The position numbers were made by a program, and so were the translations under genes. A DNA stretch of 64,000 nucleotides. It comes from Streptomyces sp. D2-8. Its GTDB lineage: Bacteria; Actinomycetota; Actinomycetes; Streptomycetales; Streptomycetaceae. Position 1 is the stretch's first letter; every line of letters starts with the position of its first letter. Below the pieces are notes generated by a model. It saw only the letters and a program-made list of their open reading frames with translations. It was not told the origin of the DNA and ran no database searches. Positions 35,607-44,146 of this stretch are shown piece after piece. The stretch spans positions 124,001 to 188,000 of the forward strand of contig NZ_JAAHBP010000003.1 of the NCBI RefSeq assembly GCF_023184515.1, written 5' to 3'.

Positions 35607-36429
35607 GCCGTCTCCGGCAACCGCAGATACACCACCGACGACACCAGGCAGAGCACCGCGACGTACCAGGGGAACAACCCCGAGTGCCCCAGCTCCTTGA
35701 ACAGGGTGCCCGCGTAGGGGGCCGTGCCGCCGAAGAGGGCGACCGTCAGCGAGTAGGGGAAGCCGATACCGGCCGCGCGGACCCGGGGCGGGAAGATCTC
35801 CGCGTTCACGGCGGCGCTAATCGAGGTGAACCCGGTCAGCAGCACCATGCCCGCGCACTGCACGAGCAGCAGCACGGCGAACGAGTCGCGCAGCGTGTCC
35901 ACCAGCAGCGCGGCGATGCCGGAGGCGACGAGCTGCCCCACCGTCGTCGACACGTACTGGAAGCTGGAGACAGCCCGCGCCGGCCGGGGCCCGCCGACTC
36001 CACCAGGGACGTCGTCGAGGCCGCGAACTCGCCGCCCACGGACAGACCCTGCAGCAGCCGCGCGAGCACCAGGACGACCGGCGCGAGCACACCCACCGCC
36101 GCATACGTCGGGGTCAGCCCGACCAGCAGGCTGCTGCCGCCCATCAGCAGGATGGTGACCGTCAGCGCGGCCCGCCGCCCGTGCCGGTCCGCGACCGCGC
36201 CCATCAGCAGGCCGCCGACCGGCCGAATGAAGAAGCCGACCGCGAACACCGCGAACGTGGACGGCAGCGGCATCAGCGAGTTGTCCGCGCTCTTCGGGAA
36301 GACCTGGGCGGCGATGTAGGTGGCCAGAAACGTGTAGGCGTACTACTCCACCGCGTTGCCCACGGAGGCGGCGAGGAGCCGGCGAAGGGGCCGTTTCGTC
36401 GGCGGGGAAACCGTCTGCGTCTCTGTCAC
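35585..36429 (-). pseudogene. ProP-like MFS proline/betaine transporter, broken in three places
   Basis: Joined frames read as a metabolite:H+ symporter of the ProP type: SVGNAVE then YAYTFLATYIAAQVFP, FIRPVGGLLMGAVADRHGRR, LLQGLSVGGEFAASTTSLVESAGPGRRGL, later VSSFQYVSTTVGQLVASGIAALLV, and LLVQCAGMVLLTGFTSISAAVNAEIFPPRVR. Three lesions are visible. First, an in-frame TAG at 36343-36345 (codon 29) stands where the family has Trp (NAVEWY). Second, a one-base loss near 35975 shifts the frame between GRRGL and SSFQY. Third, the middle of the protein, roughly membrane segments 6-9 or about 150 codons, is missing where ALLV meets DTLRDS. At about 280 codons it is much shorter than the usual 430-450. 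Confidence 0.88.
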
Positions 36430-36598
36430 GCCCCTCACCCGCCCCTGGCAACTCCCCGGCGCACCCGGCGTACCGGCGACTTTCACACGAGTGTCACGCG
36501 CCCCTTCCTTGACGTTTGGTGTTCCTGAAACACTCCTTCCGCGCAGATTCCGTCACGTTCCGGCCATCCCGTAGCTCAGGATGAGAGGTCTGTCCTAC

Positions 36599-38650
36599 AT
36601 GTCCGAAGTCAACCGGCGCCGCTTTCTCCAACTCGCGGGTGCCACCACGGCCTTCAGCGCGCTGTCGGCCAGCATCCAGCGCGCCGCCGCCCTTCCGGCG
36701 AACCACCGCACCGGGTCGATCGAGGATGTCGAGCACATCGTCGTCCTCATGCAGGAGAACCGTTCCTTCGACCACTACTTCGGCACCCTGAGAGGCGTCC
36801 GCGGCTTCGGCGACCCGCGCCCGGTCACCATCGACAACGGCCAACCGGTCTGGCACCAGGAGAAGGACGGCAAGGAGCTCCTGCCCTTCCACCCGGACGC
36901 CGACGACCTCGGCATGCAGTTCCTGGAGGGCCTGCCGCACTCCTGGCCCGACGGCCAGCAGGCCTACAACGGCGGCAAGTACGACCGGTGGGTGCCCGCC
37001 AAGGGCACCACGACCATGGCGTACCTGACCCGTGAGGACATCCCGTTCCACTACGCCCTCGCCGACTCCTTCACCGTCTGCGACGCCTACCACTGCTCGT
37101 TCATCGGCTCCACCGACCCGAACCGCTACTACATGTGGTCGGGTTGCACGGGCAACGACGGCACCGGCGGCGGCCCGGTCCTCGGCAACGACGAACTCGG
37201 CTACGGCTGGACGACCTACCCCGAGCGCCTGGAGCAGGCCGGCATCTCCTGGAAGATCTACCAGGACATCGGCGACGGCCTCGACGCCCAGGGCTCCTGG
37301 GGCTGGATCGAGGACGCCTACCGCGGCAACTACGGCGACAACTCCCTGCTGTACTTCAACAAGTACCGCAATGCCAAGCCCGGCGACCCCTGGTACGACA
37401 AGGCCCGCACCGGTACGAACGCCAAGGCCGGCGAGGGCTACTTCGACCGGCTGAAGGCGGACGTCAAGGCCGGCAAGCTGCCGCAGATCTCCTGGATCAC
37501 CGCCCCCGAGGCCTTCTCCGAGCACTCCAACTGGCCGTCCAACTACGGCGCCTGGTACATCGCGCAGGTCCTGGACGCCCTCACCTCCAACCCGGAGGTC
37601 TGGTCGAAGACGGCCCTGTTCATCACGTACGACGAGAACGACGGCTTCTTCGACCACGTGGTGCCGCCGCTACCGCCGAAAGACGCCTCCCGCGGCCTGT
37701 CCACCGTCGACGTCTCCCTCGACCTCTTCCCGGGCGACAGCAAGAACACGGCCGGCCCCTACGGCCTCGGCCCCCGGGTGCCGATGCTGGTCGTCTCGCC
37801 GTGGAGCAAGGGGGGCTACGTCTGCTCGGAGACCCTCGACCACACCTCGATCCTGCGGTTCATGGAGCGCCGCTTCGGCGTGCGCGAGACCAACATCTCG
37901 CCGTGGCGCAGGGCCGTCTGCGGTGACCTGACGGCCGCGTTCGACTTCTCCCGCCAGGACGCGCGCCCGGCCCCGCTGCCCGGCACCGCCGCGTACGAGC
38001 CGCAGGACCGCGAGCGCCACCCGGACTACCGGCCGACCCCGCCCGCCGACCCGCGCATGCCCCGGCAGGAGCGCGGACCGCGCCGCTCCCGGCCGCTGAA
38101 GTACGCCCCGCACGTGGACGCCTCGGTCGACGCGAGGGCCGGGAAGCTCACCCTGACCTTCGCCTCCGGGGCGAAGGCCGGCGCCGCCTTCCACATCACC
38201 TCGGGCAACCGCACCGACGGTCCCTGGATGTACACCACCGAGGCCGGCAAGACGCTCTCCGACACCTGGAACTCGGCGTACTCCGGAGGTTCCTACGATC
38301 TGACCGTGCACGGCCCGAACGGCTTCGTGCGCGTCTTCAAGGGCTCGAACACGGCGGCCGGCTGCGAGGTCACCGCCCGCCACACCGGCGGCGACCTCGA
38401 GCTGACCTTCACCAACAAGGGCTCCGGCACGGCCCGCCTGAAGCTCTCCGACGGCTACGGCGGCCGGCCCTCGACCGTCACCGTCCGCCCGGGCGCGAAG
38501 GTGTGCCGGACCGTCGGACTCACCGCCGGCCACCGCTGGTACGACCTGACCGTCACCGCCGAGGGCGACAAGGCGTTCCTGCGGCGGTTCGCCGGGCACG
38601 TCGAGAACGGGCGGCCGGGTGTGAGCGACCCGGCGATCATCACCGGGTAG
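36599..38650 (+). CDS. Tat-exported phosphocholine-type phospholipase C
   Basis: This 683-residue protein has a twin-arginine signal (NRRRFLQLAGATTAF at residues 5-19). A phosphoesterase-family catalytic domain follows, with the signature VVLMQENRSFDHYFGTL and a downstream TYDENDGFFDH metal site. Two copies of the small C-terminal beta domain typical of bacterial non-haemolytic phospholipase C close it (GAAFHITSGN and ARLKLSDGYGG regions). It is predicted to cleave phosphatidylcholine-type lipids outside the cell. I chose ATG 36599 because GAGAGG lies 10 bases before it; ATG 36581 is also in frame. The 3' end overlaps the convergent DMT-transporter gene by 11 bases. Confidence 0.93.
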   Translation: MSEVNRRRFLQLAGATTAFSALSASIQRAAALPANHRTGSIEDVEHIVVLMQENRSFDHYFGTLRGVRGFGDPRPVTIDNGQPVWHQEKDGKELLPFHPDADDLGMQFLEGLPHSWPDGQQAYNGGKYDRWVPAKGTTTMAYLTREDIPFHYALADSFTVCDAYHCSFIGSTDPNRYYMWSGCTGNDGTGGGPVLGNDELGYGWTTYPERLEQAGISWKIYQDIGDGLDAQGSWGWIEDAYRGNYGDNSLLYFNKYRNAKPGDPWYDKARTGTNAKAGEGYFDRLKADVKAGKLPQISWITAPEAFSEHSNWPSNYGAWYIAQVLDALTSNPEVWSKTALFITYDENDGFFDHVVPPLPPKDASRGLSTVDVSLDLFPGDSKNTAGPYGLGPRVPMLVVSPWSKGGYVCSETLDHTSILRFMERRFGVRETNISPWRRAVCGDLTAAFDFSRQDARPAPLPGTAAYEPQDRERHPDYRPTPPADPRMPRQERGPRRSRPLKYAPHVDASVDARAGKLTLTFASGAKAGAAFHITSGNRTDGPWMYTTEAGKTLSDTWNSAYSGGSYDLTVHGPNGFVRVFKGSNTAAGCEVTARHTGGDLELTFTNKGSGTARLKLSDGYGGRPSTVTVRPGAKVCRTVGLTAGHRWYDLTVTAEGDKAFLRRFAGHVENGRPGVSDPAIITG

Positions 38651-39587
38651 CGGGAGCGAGGTGCCCCGGATCGTGCGGCCGGGGCACCAGCGCCGGTTCG
38701 GCCGCCGCCGAGCCGGGCTCCAGAGCCAGGACGGCGGCCACCGGATGGTCGTCGTCCACCGGCGCGTCCGCGGGTGCCGCCCGGCTGAGCAGCACCACAC
38801 CCCGGGACGCCAGGCCCGCCCCGGCGAGCGCGAGCAGCACACCCGCCGCGCCGCCCTGGAGGCGTTCGCCCAGCAGCGACAGGCCGATCACCGCGGCGGC
38901 CAGCGGGTTGGCCAGCGTCACCATCGCGAGCGGGCCGCCCAGGCCGCCCCGGTACGCCGTCTGCGACAGCAGCAGCCCGCCGGCCGCGAAGGCCGCCACG
39001 AGCAGTGCCACGCCGACCACCTGGACGCTCAGTACCGGACCGGATCGGTCCGTCGCGGCCACCGTCACGGTCTGGGTGAGGGCCGAGGCGACCCCGGAGG
39101 CGAGGCCGGACGCGGTAGCGTGCCGCAGCCCGGGGCGGGCGCCCGGCCGGGACAGCACCCCGATGAGCGCCGCGGTGGCGCCCGCCACCGCCACCGCCTC
39201 GGGCACGCTCAGCACATCGTCCGGAGCCGGACCGGACGCCGTGACCAGGATCGCGCCCAGGCCCAGCAGCGTCAGCGCGGTGCCCTGCCACTCGACCGGG
39301 CTCACCCGCCGTCCCGCCATCCGCGCCCCCATGGGCACCGCCGCGACCAGCGTGAGCGCGCCGAGCGGCTGGACCACGGTCAGCGGGCCGTACCGGAGGG
39401 CGACGACGTGCAGCAGCGCGGCCGACGCGTTCAGCCCGACCGACCACCACCAGGCGCCGCTGCCCAGCAGCCGCAGCGTGCCCGCACCGGGGGAACGGGA
39501 CGCGAGCCGCTCCTGGGCGACCGCCGCGGCCGCGTAGGCGACGGCGGAGACGAGGGACAGGGCGACGGCGGTCAGAACGGCGTTCAC
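38640..39587 (-). CDS. EamA/DMT-family membrane transporter
   Basis: This 315-residue protein has about nine or ten short membrane helices in two halves (LTAVALSLVSAVAYAAAAVAQ first; YGPLTVVQPLGALTLVAAVP; GGPLAMVTLANPLAAAVIGLSLLGERLQGG, the typical EamA second-repeat pattern). The family exports or imports small metabolites. GTG 39587 overlaps the stop of the PAP2-like gene (GTGA). Both are probably under the control of the TetR protein encoded divergently. The C-terminal 30 residues are a soluble acidic/proline tail. Substrate unknown. Confidence 0.85.
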   Translation of the reverse strand: MNAVLTAVALSLVSAVAYAAAAVAQERLASRSPGAGTLRLLGSGAWWWSVGLNASAALLHVVALRYGPLTVVQPLGALTLVAAVPMGARMAGRRVSPVEWQGTALTLLGLGAILVTASGPAPDDVLSVPEAVAVAGATAALIGVLSRPGARPGLRHATASGLASGVASALTQTVTVAATDRSGPVLSVQVVGVALLVAAFAAGGLLLSQTAYRGGLGGPLAMVTLANPLAAAVIGLSLLGERLQGGAAGVLLALAGAGLASRGVVLLSRAAPADAPVDDDHPVAAVLALEPGSAAAEPALVPRPHDPGHLAPATR

Positions 39588-40432
39588 CGGGCGGCTCCCA
39601 CGAGTGTCCGCCCGTCCCGCTGAGCCGGTACGAGACCGCCCCGCGTCCGGCCGGCCGTGGACGTGATCGCCGTGCGGTGCGGCGAACGAAGCGAGACGGG
39701 GGTCCTCCGGGACGACGTCCGGGGGAGGATCAGCGCGAGCGCGAGGCCGAGCAGGGCCGCCGCCACGATCGCGTCCAGCCAGTAGTGGTTCGCCGTGCCG
39801 ACGATCACCAGCAGGGTCAGCAGCGGATGCGCCGGCCAGAGCAACCGCCACCGCGAGCGGGTCGCGACGATCAGGCCGACGGCCGGCATCAGCGCCCAGC
39901 CGAAGTGCAGCGACGGCATCGCCGCGAACGGGTTCGACGGGGAGTACGTCGCGGGATCGCCGTACACCGACGGCCCGTACACCCGCGCCGTGTCGACCAG
40001 ACCGGTCGCCGCCGGCATGCGCGGCGGAGCGAGCGGGAACAGCAGCTGCGGCACGAGGGCGGCGGCGGTGACCGCGGCCAGCACCCGGCGGGCCCACACG
40101 TAGTGGGCCGGGCGGCGCAGGTACAGCCAGATCAGGAAGGCGGCGGTGGCCGGGAAGTGGACGGCCGCGTAGTAGGTGTTCGCTACGTGCGCCAGGCCGT
40201 CGCCGTGCGGCAGCAGGGACTGCACCGCCCCCTCGCCGGGCAGCTGGACCGCTCGCTCGAAGTCCCACACGCGGTGCGCGTGCTGGACGGCCTCGCCGGT
40301 GTGGCCCGTGGCCGGCTGCCGGCCGGACGTGTAGACGAGGAAGAGCCCTGCGACGAGCAGGAGCTCCCCGACGAGCGGCGGTCGCGCTATCGCGTCGGAC
40401 CCCGCCGGCGCGGGCTCGGTGCGGGCATTCAT
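39584..40432 (-). CDS. PAP2-superfamily membrane phosphatase/phosphotransferase
   Basis: This 282-residue protein has five or six membrane segments and the PAP2 motifs MPSLHFGWALMPAVG (catalytic His) and TANHYWLDAIVAAALLG (His and Asp). The pattern with YYAAVHFPATAAFLIWLY is typical of the inositol-phosphotransferase-like (Aur1/Ipt1) branch common in Streptomyces. Members hydrolyse or transfer lipid phosphates at the outer face of the membrane. The C-terminal 50 residues are Arg/Thr-rich and soluble. It is coupled to the DMT transporter gene by GTGA and faces a TetR gene across a repeat array. Confidence 0.86.
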   Translation of the reverse strand: MNARTEPAPAGSDAIARPPLVGELLLVAGLFLVYTSGRQPATGHTGEAVQHAHRVWDFERAVQLPGEGAVQSLLPHGDGLAHVANTYYAAVHFPATAAFLIWLYLRRPAHYVWARRVLAAVTAAALVPQLLFPLAPPRMPAATGLVDTARVYGPSVYGDPATYSPSNPFAAMPSLHFGWALMPAVGLIVATRSRWRLLWPAHPLLTLLVIVGTANHYWLDAIVAAALLGLALALILPRTSSRRTPVSLRSPHRTAITSTAGRTRGGLVPAQRDGRTLVGAAR

Positions 40433-40461
40433 CCCCCGGCCCCTTCGGTGACGGTGGTGCT

Positions 40462-40541
40462 GTTATCGGTACGAGAGCGTACCGATACGTCAGTGTACCG
40501 ATACGACTGCGTACCGGTACACTGGCGTATCGATAGACGTA
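40462..40541. promoter_or_regulatory. Five in-phase 16-base repeats, likely TetR operator array
   Basis: Between the PAP2 and TetR genes, five units start exactly 16 bases apart: GTTATCGGTACGAGAG (40462), CGTACCGATACGTCAG (40478), TGTACCGATACGACTG (40494), CGTACCGGTACACTGG (40510), CGTATCGATAGACGTA (40526). Each has a palindromic core close to GTACCGGTAC. In addition, TATCGGTACG (40464-40473) and its complement (40478-40487) form a perfect 10-base inverted repeat with a 4-base spacer. The array covers the region where both divergent promoters must lie. Confidence 0.75.
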
Positions 40542-40600
40542 CGACACAGCGCCGGCCGGGAATGTTCCGGCCGCCCGAGGAAAGCCAGGAGCTACCGCCC

Positions 40601-41209
40601 ATGACGTCGCAGGCTGCGGACCGGCCCGAGCCGGTCGGTGTCACGCGCCGTTCCAAGATCACGCCCGAGCGTGAGCAGGAGTTCTACGACGCCGTGCTGG
40701 AGCAACTGGGCGAGTGCGGCTACGACTCCGTCACCATGGAGGGGATCGCCGCCAGCACCCGGTGCAGCAAGTCCACGCTCTACCGCCAGTGGAAGACCAA
40801 GCCCCAGTTGGTGGCGGCGGCGCTGCGCTCCCACCGGCGTACGCGCTGCATCGACACCGGCTCCCTCGCCGAGGACCTGCGGGAAGCGGCCCGGGCGGCG
40901 GGCGAGTTGTCGGGCCGGGACACCAAGCTGCTCCAGGCGCTCGCCCATGCCGCCGGCCAGGATCCGGAGCTGCACCGCGCGTTGCGCGAGGCCCTGGTCG
41001 AGCCGGAGATCGCCGCGCTGAAGGAGATCATCCGGCGCGGGGTCGAACGCGGAGAGGTGCCCGCCGATCATCCGGCGCTGGAGTACATCCCGGCACAGCT
41101 GCTCGGCGTCCTGCGGGTGCGGCCCATCCTGGAGGGCGAGTGGGCCGACCCGGACTACCTGGTCCGCTTCGTGGAGGCCGCCGTGCTGCCGGCACTGGGC
41201 CTGACCTGA
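40601..41209 (+). CDS. TetR-family regulator
   Basis: This 202-residue protein has an N-terminal TetR helix-turn-helix (residues about 25-65: VLEQLGECGYDSVTMEGIAASTRCSKSTLYRQWKTK) and a helical ligand domain resembling the C-terminal domain of TetR proteins that bind hydrophobic effectors. AGGAG nine bases upstream supports ATG 40601. It is divergent from the PAP2-DMT pair, with a five-unit repeat array between them, so it probably represses both itself and the membrane-gene pair. The DMT protein may export the inducer, as is common for TetR-transporter pairs. Confidence 0.9.
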   Translation: MTSQAADRPEPVGVTRRSKITPEREQEFYDAVLEQLGECGYDSVTMEGIAASTRCSKSTLYRQWKTKPQLVAAALRSHRRTRCIDTGSLAEDLREAARAAGELSGRDTKLLQALAHAAGQDPELHRALREALVEPEIAALKEIIRRGVERGEVPADHPALEYIPAQLLGVLRVRPILEGEWADPDYLVRFVEAAVLPALGLT

Positions 41210-41281
41210 GACCCGGGCCGCCGTCCGCCGGATGACCGGACGGTGACCCGACCGCGCCGACCCGTGGGGACGGGGGCGGCG

Positions 41282-41360
41282 CCCACCCCCGGCCGGGTGG
41301 GGTTCCCCTGTGAGCGGCGGGGGCGCCCCACCCGGCCGGCCGGTGTGTACGGGGGCGCCC
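41282..41360. terminator. Hairpins between convergent TetR and DUF2510 genes
   Basis: CCCACCC (41282-41288) pairs with GGGTGGG (41295-41301). GGGCGCCCC (41321-41329) pairs over 9 bases with 41352-41360. The two stem-loops lie in the 159-base gap 41210-41368 and could terminate transcription from either side. No other feature is seen in the gap. Confidence 0.55.
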
Positions 41361-41368
41361 GCTTCCGG

Positions 41369-42766
41369 TCACACGTCCTGGCCGTTGCCGCTGCCCGTCG
41401 ACACCTTGATGCCCTTGGCGATGTCGTCGAGCACGGTCTCCTTCTGGTCCGCGTCGACGCCGAACCGCACGACGACCATCTGCTTCGCGTTCGCGGGGGA
41501 GGGGAACGCGAGGGACTCCACGATGCCGTCGGCGCCCTTGCTGGTGACGGCCTTCCAGCGGACCAGGTAGCCCTTCTGCCCGGCCACGGTCACGGCCTTG
41601 GAGTCCAGCACGTCGTGGGAGGTGATGCCGCCGTAGGACTTGCCGCCGTAGGACTCCTCGGCGTTCCTCGCGATGTCCGCCTTGGCGATCTCCTCGGCGG
41701 TGGTGCCCTTCGTGCCGAGGACCAGTGCCGGTGCGGAGTAGGCGCCGCCCTTGGTACAGGTCGAGGAGGTGTCGCCGGGGCACTTGTAGGAGTCCTCGGA
41801 CGTCACCTGCGCGCCGACCTGGACCTCCTGGCCGTACCAGCCCTTCGGGATCGGCAGACTGATCCCGCTGACCGCGTCGGTCACCGACCCGCTCCTGATC
41901 TTCGGCGGCTCGGACTGCTCGGGCCGCGGACTCCGCCCACCGGACCCGCCGTCGCCTCCTGACCCGCCGGAGCCCCCGGATCCACCCGAGCCTCCGGACC
42001 CGCCCGGCCCGCCGAACGGCCCGCCCTGGCCCCCGGGTGCGCCCGGCCCGCCGGGCCCCTGCGAGGTGGGCGACCCGCCCCCGCCGCCGTTGTCCGTCAG
42101 CGCGTACACGCCCACACCGATGCTGGTGAGCACGACCACGGCCGCGGCGACGGCGGCGCCTATCCGCAGCCGCCGCCCCTTGCCGTCCACAGGCGGTGCG
42201 GGATAGGCGGGATAGGCGGGATACCCGGTGGCCGCAGGGGAAGTGCCGCTGCCGAGCTGCCCGTCGGCTCCCGGATATCCGGCAGCCGGTGAGCCCCACG
42301 CGCCCGCAGGCCGCGCAGCTCCGGTCTGCCCGGTACCGCCCGGGTGCCCGTCGGCTCCCGGGTGCCCGTCGGCTCCCGGGTCCCCGGCACCGGTCACCTG
42401 CCCATCGCGAGGCTGCTCGGCACCTGCGGAGGCCCCGGTGCCGGTCGGCTGCACCGTTCCCGGAACCTCGGCGGCAGCCGGCGCCCCGGCGCCGGCGGGC
42501 TGTCCGGTTCCCGGGGGCTCGCTTCCGGTCGGCTGTCCGGTTCCCGGAGTCCCGCTCCCGGCCGGCCGTCCGGCCTCCGGGCCTCCGGACCCCGTCGGCG
42601 CCTCGGCGGCAGCCGGTTGCCCGGTCGGGGGACCCCAGGTCGCGGGCGGCTGCGCCGGGCGGATGCGATCCGTCCAGGTCTTGCCGTCCCACCAACGCTC
42701 GGTGGCGGGCCCGTCACTTGTCTGTCCGGGATCGGCGTACCACCCGGGAGGAGTCTCCTGCGTCAT
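41369..42766 (-). CDS. DUF2510 membrane-anchored protein with Pro/Gly-rich linkers
   Basis: This 465-residue protein begins with a DUF2510 domain (PPGWYADPGQT, RWWDGKTWTDR). A cytoplasmic Pro/Ala/Gly linker of about 190 residues follows, then one membrane helix (RIGAAVAAAVVVLTSIGVGVYAL), a collagen-like and GGS-repeat stretch outside, and a C-terminal globular domain of about 170 residues with two Cys (YKCPGDTSSTC). The linker DNA contains a tandem 18-base repeat (42343-42378). TACGGT six bases before ATG 42766 suggests a leaderless start. Function unknown; DUF2510 proteins are widespread actinomycete surface proteins. The frame stays open upstream through the broken transporter, which is coincidental. 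Confidence 0.82.
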   Translation of the reverse strand: MTQETPPGWYADPGQTSDGPATERWWDGKTWTDRIRPAQPPATWGPPTGQPAAAEAPTGSGGPEAGRPAGSGTPGTGQPTGSEPPGTGQPAGAGAPAAAEVPGTVQPTGTGASAGAEQPRDGQVTGAGDPGADGHPGADGHPGGTGQTGAARPAGAWGSPAAGYPGADGQLGSGTSPAATGYPAYPAYPAPPVDGKGRRLRIGAAVAAAVVVLTSIGVGVYALTDNGGGGGSPTSQGPGGPGAPGGQGGPFGGPGGSGGSGGSGGSGGSGGDGGSGGRSPRPEQSEPPKIRSGSVTDAVSGISLPIPKGWYGQEVQVGAQVTSEDSYKCPGDTSSTCTKGGAYSAPALVLGTKGTTAEEIAKADIARNAEESYGGKSYGGITSHDVLDSKAVTVAGQKGYLVRWKAVTSKGADGIVESLAFPSPANAKQMVVVRFGVDADQKETVLDDIAKGIKVSTGSGNGQDV

Positions 42767-42819
42767 GCCCCCACCGTATGAGGCGTCGGTGAAAGAGGCA
42801 TGAGAGGAGTCGGAATCGG

Positions 42820-43425
42820 CTATTCCAGGAGCAGTCGCGTCGGCTGCCGAGCCGCCCGTCGTGGAAGCCGCAGCCCGTCCCGGCCCGGGGTCACCGACCC
42901 CAGCACGCTGGGATGGCGGGCACCCGTGCTCGCCGGTTCCGTGCCCGGCAGGCCGTGCACGGTCAGAAACCCCAGCACCGCGAAGGCGTACGCCTCCTTC
43001 GCGTCCGACGGCAGACCCAAGCCGTCCGAGGTGCGCAGAGCCACTCCCCGGAGCTGGTCCGCGAGCATCGACATCAGCACCGGGTTGCGTGTTCCGCCGC
43101 CCGAGGCGATCACCTCCGTCCCGCCCACCGAGCGCACGGCGTCCGCCACGGTCCGGGCCGTGAGCATCGTGAGCGTGGCGACGACGTCCTCGGCCGGCAG
43201 CGTCCCGAACCCGGCCAGCGCGTCCCGCAGATGACCGAGGTGGAACAGCTCCTTGCCCGTCGTCTTCGGCGCGGGCAGCGCGTAGTAGGGCTCCTCCAGC
43301 AGCCGGTCCAGCAACGGCCCGTGCACCCGGCCGCGCGCGGCCAGCGCCCCGTCCGTGTCGTAGGCCGGCGCCCCGCCGCTGAACCCCCGCGCCGCCGCGT
43401 CGATCAGCGCGCAGCCCGGCCCGCA
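42820..43425 (-). pseudogene. anmK: Anhydro-N-acetylmuramic acid kinase, C-terminal remnant
   Basis: About 200 codons match the C-terminal half of AnmK: ALIDAAARGFSGG, ARGRVHGPLLDRLLEEPYYALPAPKTTGKELFH, EVIASGGGTRNPVLMSMLA. The family needs about 370-390 residues; the N-terminal half with the ATP-binding site and first sugar-site residues is absent. Upstream, the sequence switches without a gap into the transporter remnant in another frame (around 43411-43432). This is a deletion junction that removed the 5' half of this gene together with the 3' two-thirds of the transporter gene. AnmK phosphorylates cell-wall-derived anhydroMurNAc; this copy cannot work. Confidence 0.85.
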
Positions 43426-43966
43426 CGGTGGCGAGCAGCGCCGCCGCACCCGCTCCGGCCAGCAGCCCCAGCGCCACCGTGAACGACTGCCACGACCCGT
43501 ACAGTCCGCGCCGGCCCGGCGGGGCGAACTCCGTCATCAACGACACCGCCCCGCCGAACTCCCCACCCGCCGACAGTCCTTGGAGCACCCGCAGGAACGT
43601 CAGCAGCCAGGGCGCCAGAGCACCCGCCTGCGCGTACGTGGGCAGCGCGCCGATCAGCGTCGTCGCCACCGTCATCAGCACGATCACCAGGACCAGCACC
43701 GGACGGCGCCCGACCCGGTCGCCGAGTCGGCCGAAAAGCGCCGCTCCGACGGGACGGAAGAAGAAGGCGAGCGCGAAGGACGCGTAGGTCTTCACCAGAG
43801 CCTCGGCCTCGCCGCCGCCCTCCGGTGTGAAGAACCGCGCCGCGATGATCGTCGCGAAGTAGCCGTAGACGCCGAACTCGTACCACTCGATGAGATTGCC
43901 CATTGACCCCGCCACCAGCGCCCGTCGGCCGCGTCGTGTGTCCCTTTGTTGCTGAATGGGCGTCAC
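43411..43966 (-). pseudogene. Second ProP-like MFS transporter, N-terminal remnant
   Basis: About 175 codons match the first four or five membrane segments of a metabolite:H+ symporter: SMGNLIEWYEFGVYGYFATIIAARFF, ALAFFFRPVGAALFGRLGDRVGRR, LLTFLRVLQGLSAGGEFGGAVSLMTEFAPPGRRGLYGSWQSFTVALG. The similarity stops at LLATV, where AnmK sequence begins. The start may also be damaged: a strong GGGAGGTGA is followed five bases later by ATT (43957-43955) where ATG is expected, and the only other candidate, GTG 43966, lies inside the ribosome site. The intact gene would encode about 430 residues. Confidence 0.85.
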
Positions 43967-44146
43967 CTCCCTTGATTTTGGCCGTCGTTGACTCGAAGGT
44001 GGCTGGTGACGGGCCAGGTGCGTCGACCGGCCGTACTCGGTGTCACCCGTCACGGCAAGAGGTGCCCCGACCACCCTCCACTCAGGCAATCGGACGGCTA
44101 CGCTCGACGTCTGTACGTCGTTCGGGCGACTTGGGGAGGTAGCGGG

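Noticed and set aside
40464..40541. CRISPR-like array, considered because of the regular repeats
   Set aside because: Units are only 16 bases with no separate unique spacers, and no cas genes are present. Palindromic cores next to a TetR gene fit operators better.
42160..42800. Overlapping proline/arginine-rich frames on both strands in the DUF2510 linker
   Set aside because: They are by-products of the repetitive GC-rich linker DNA.
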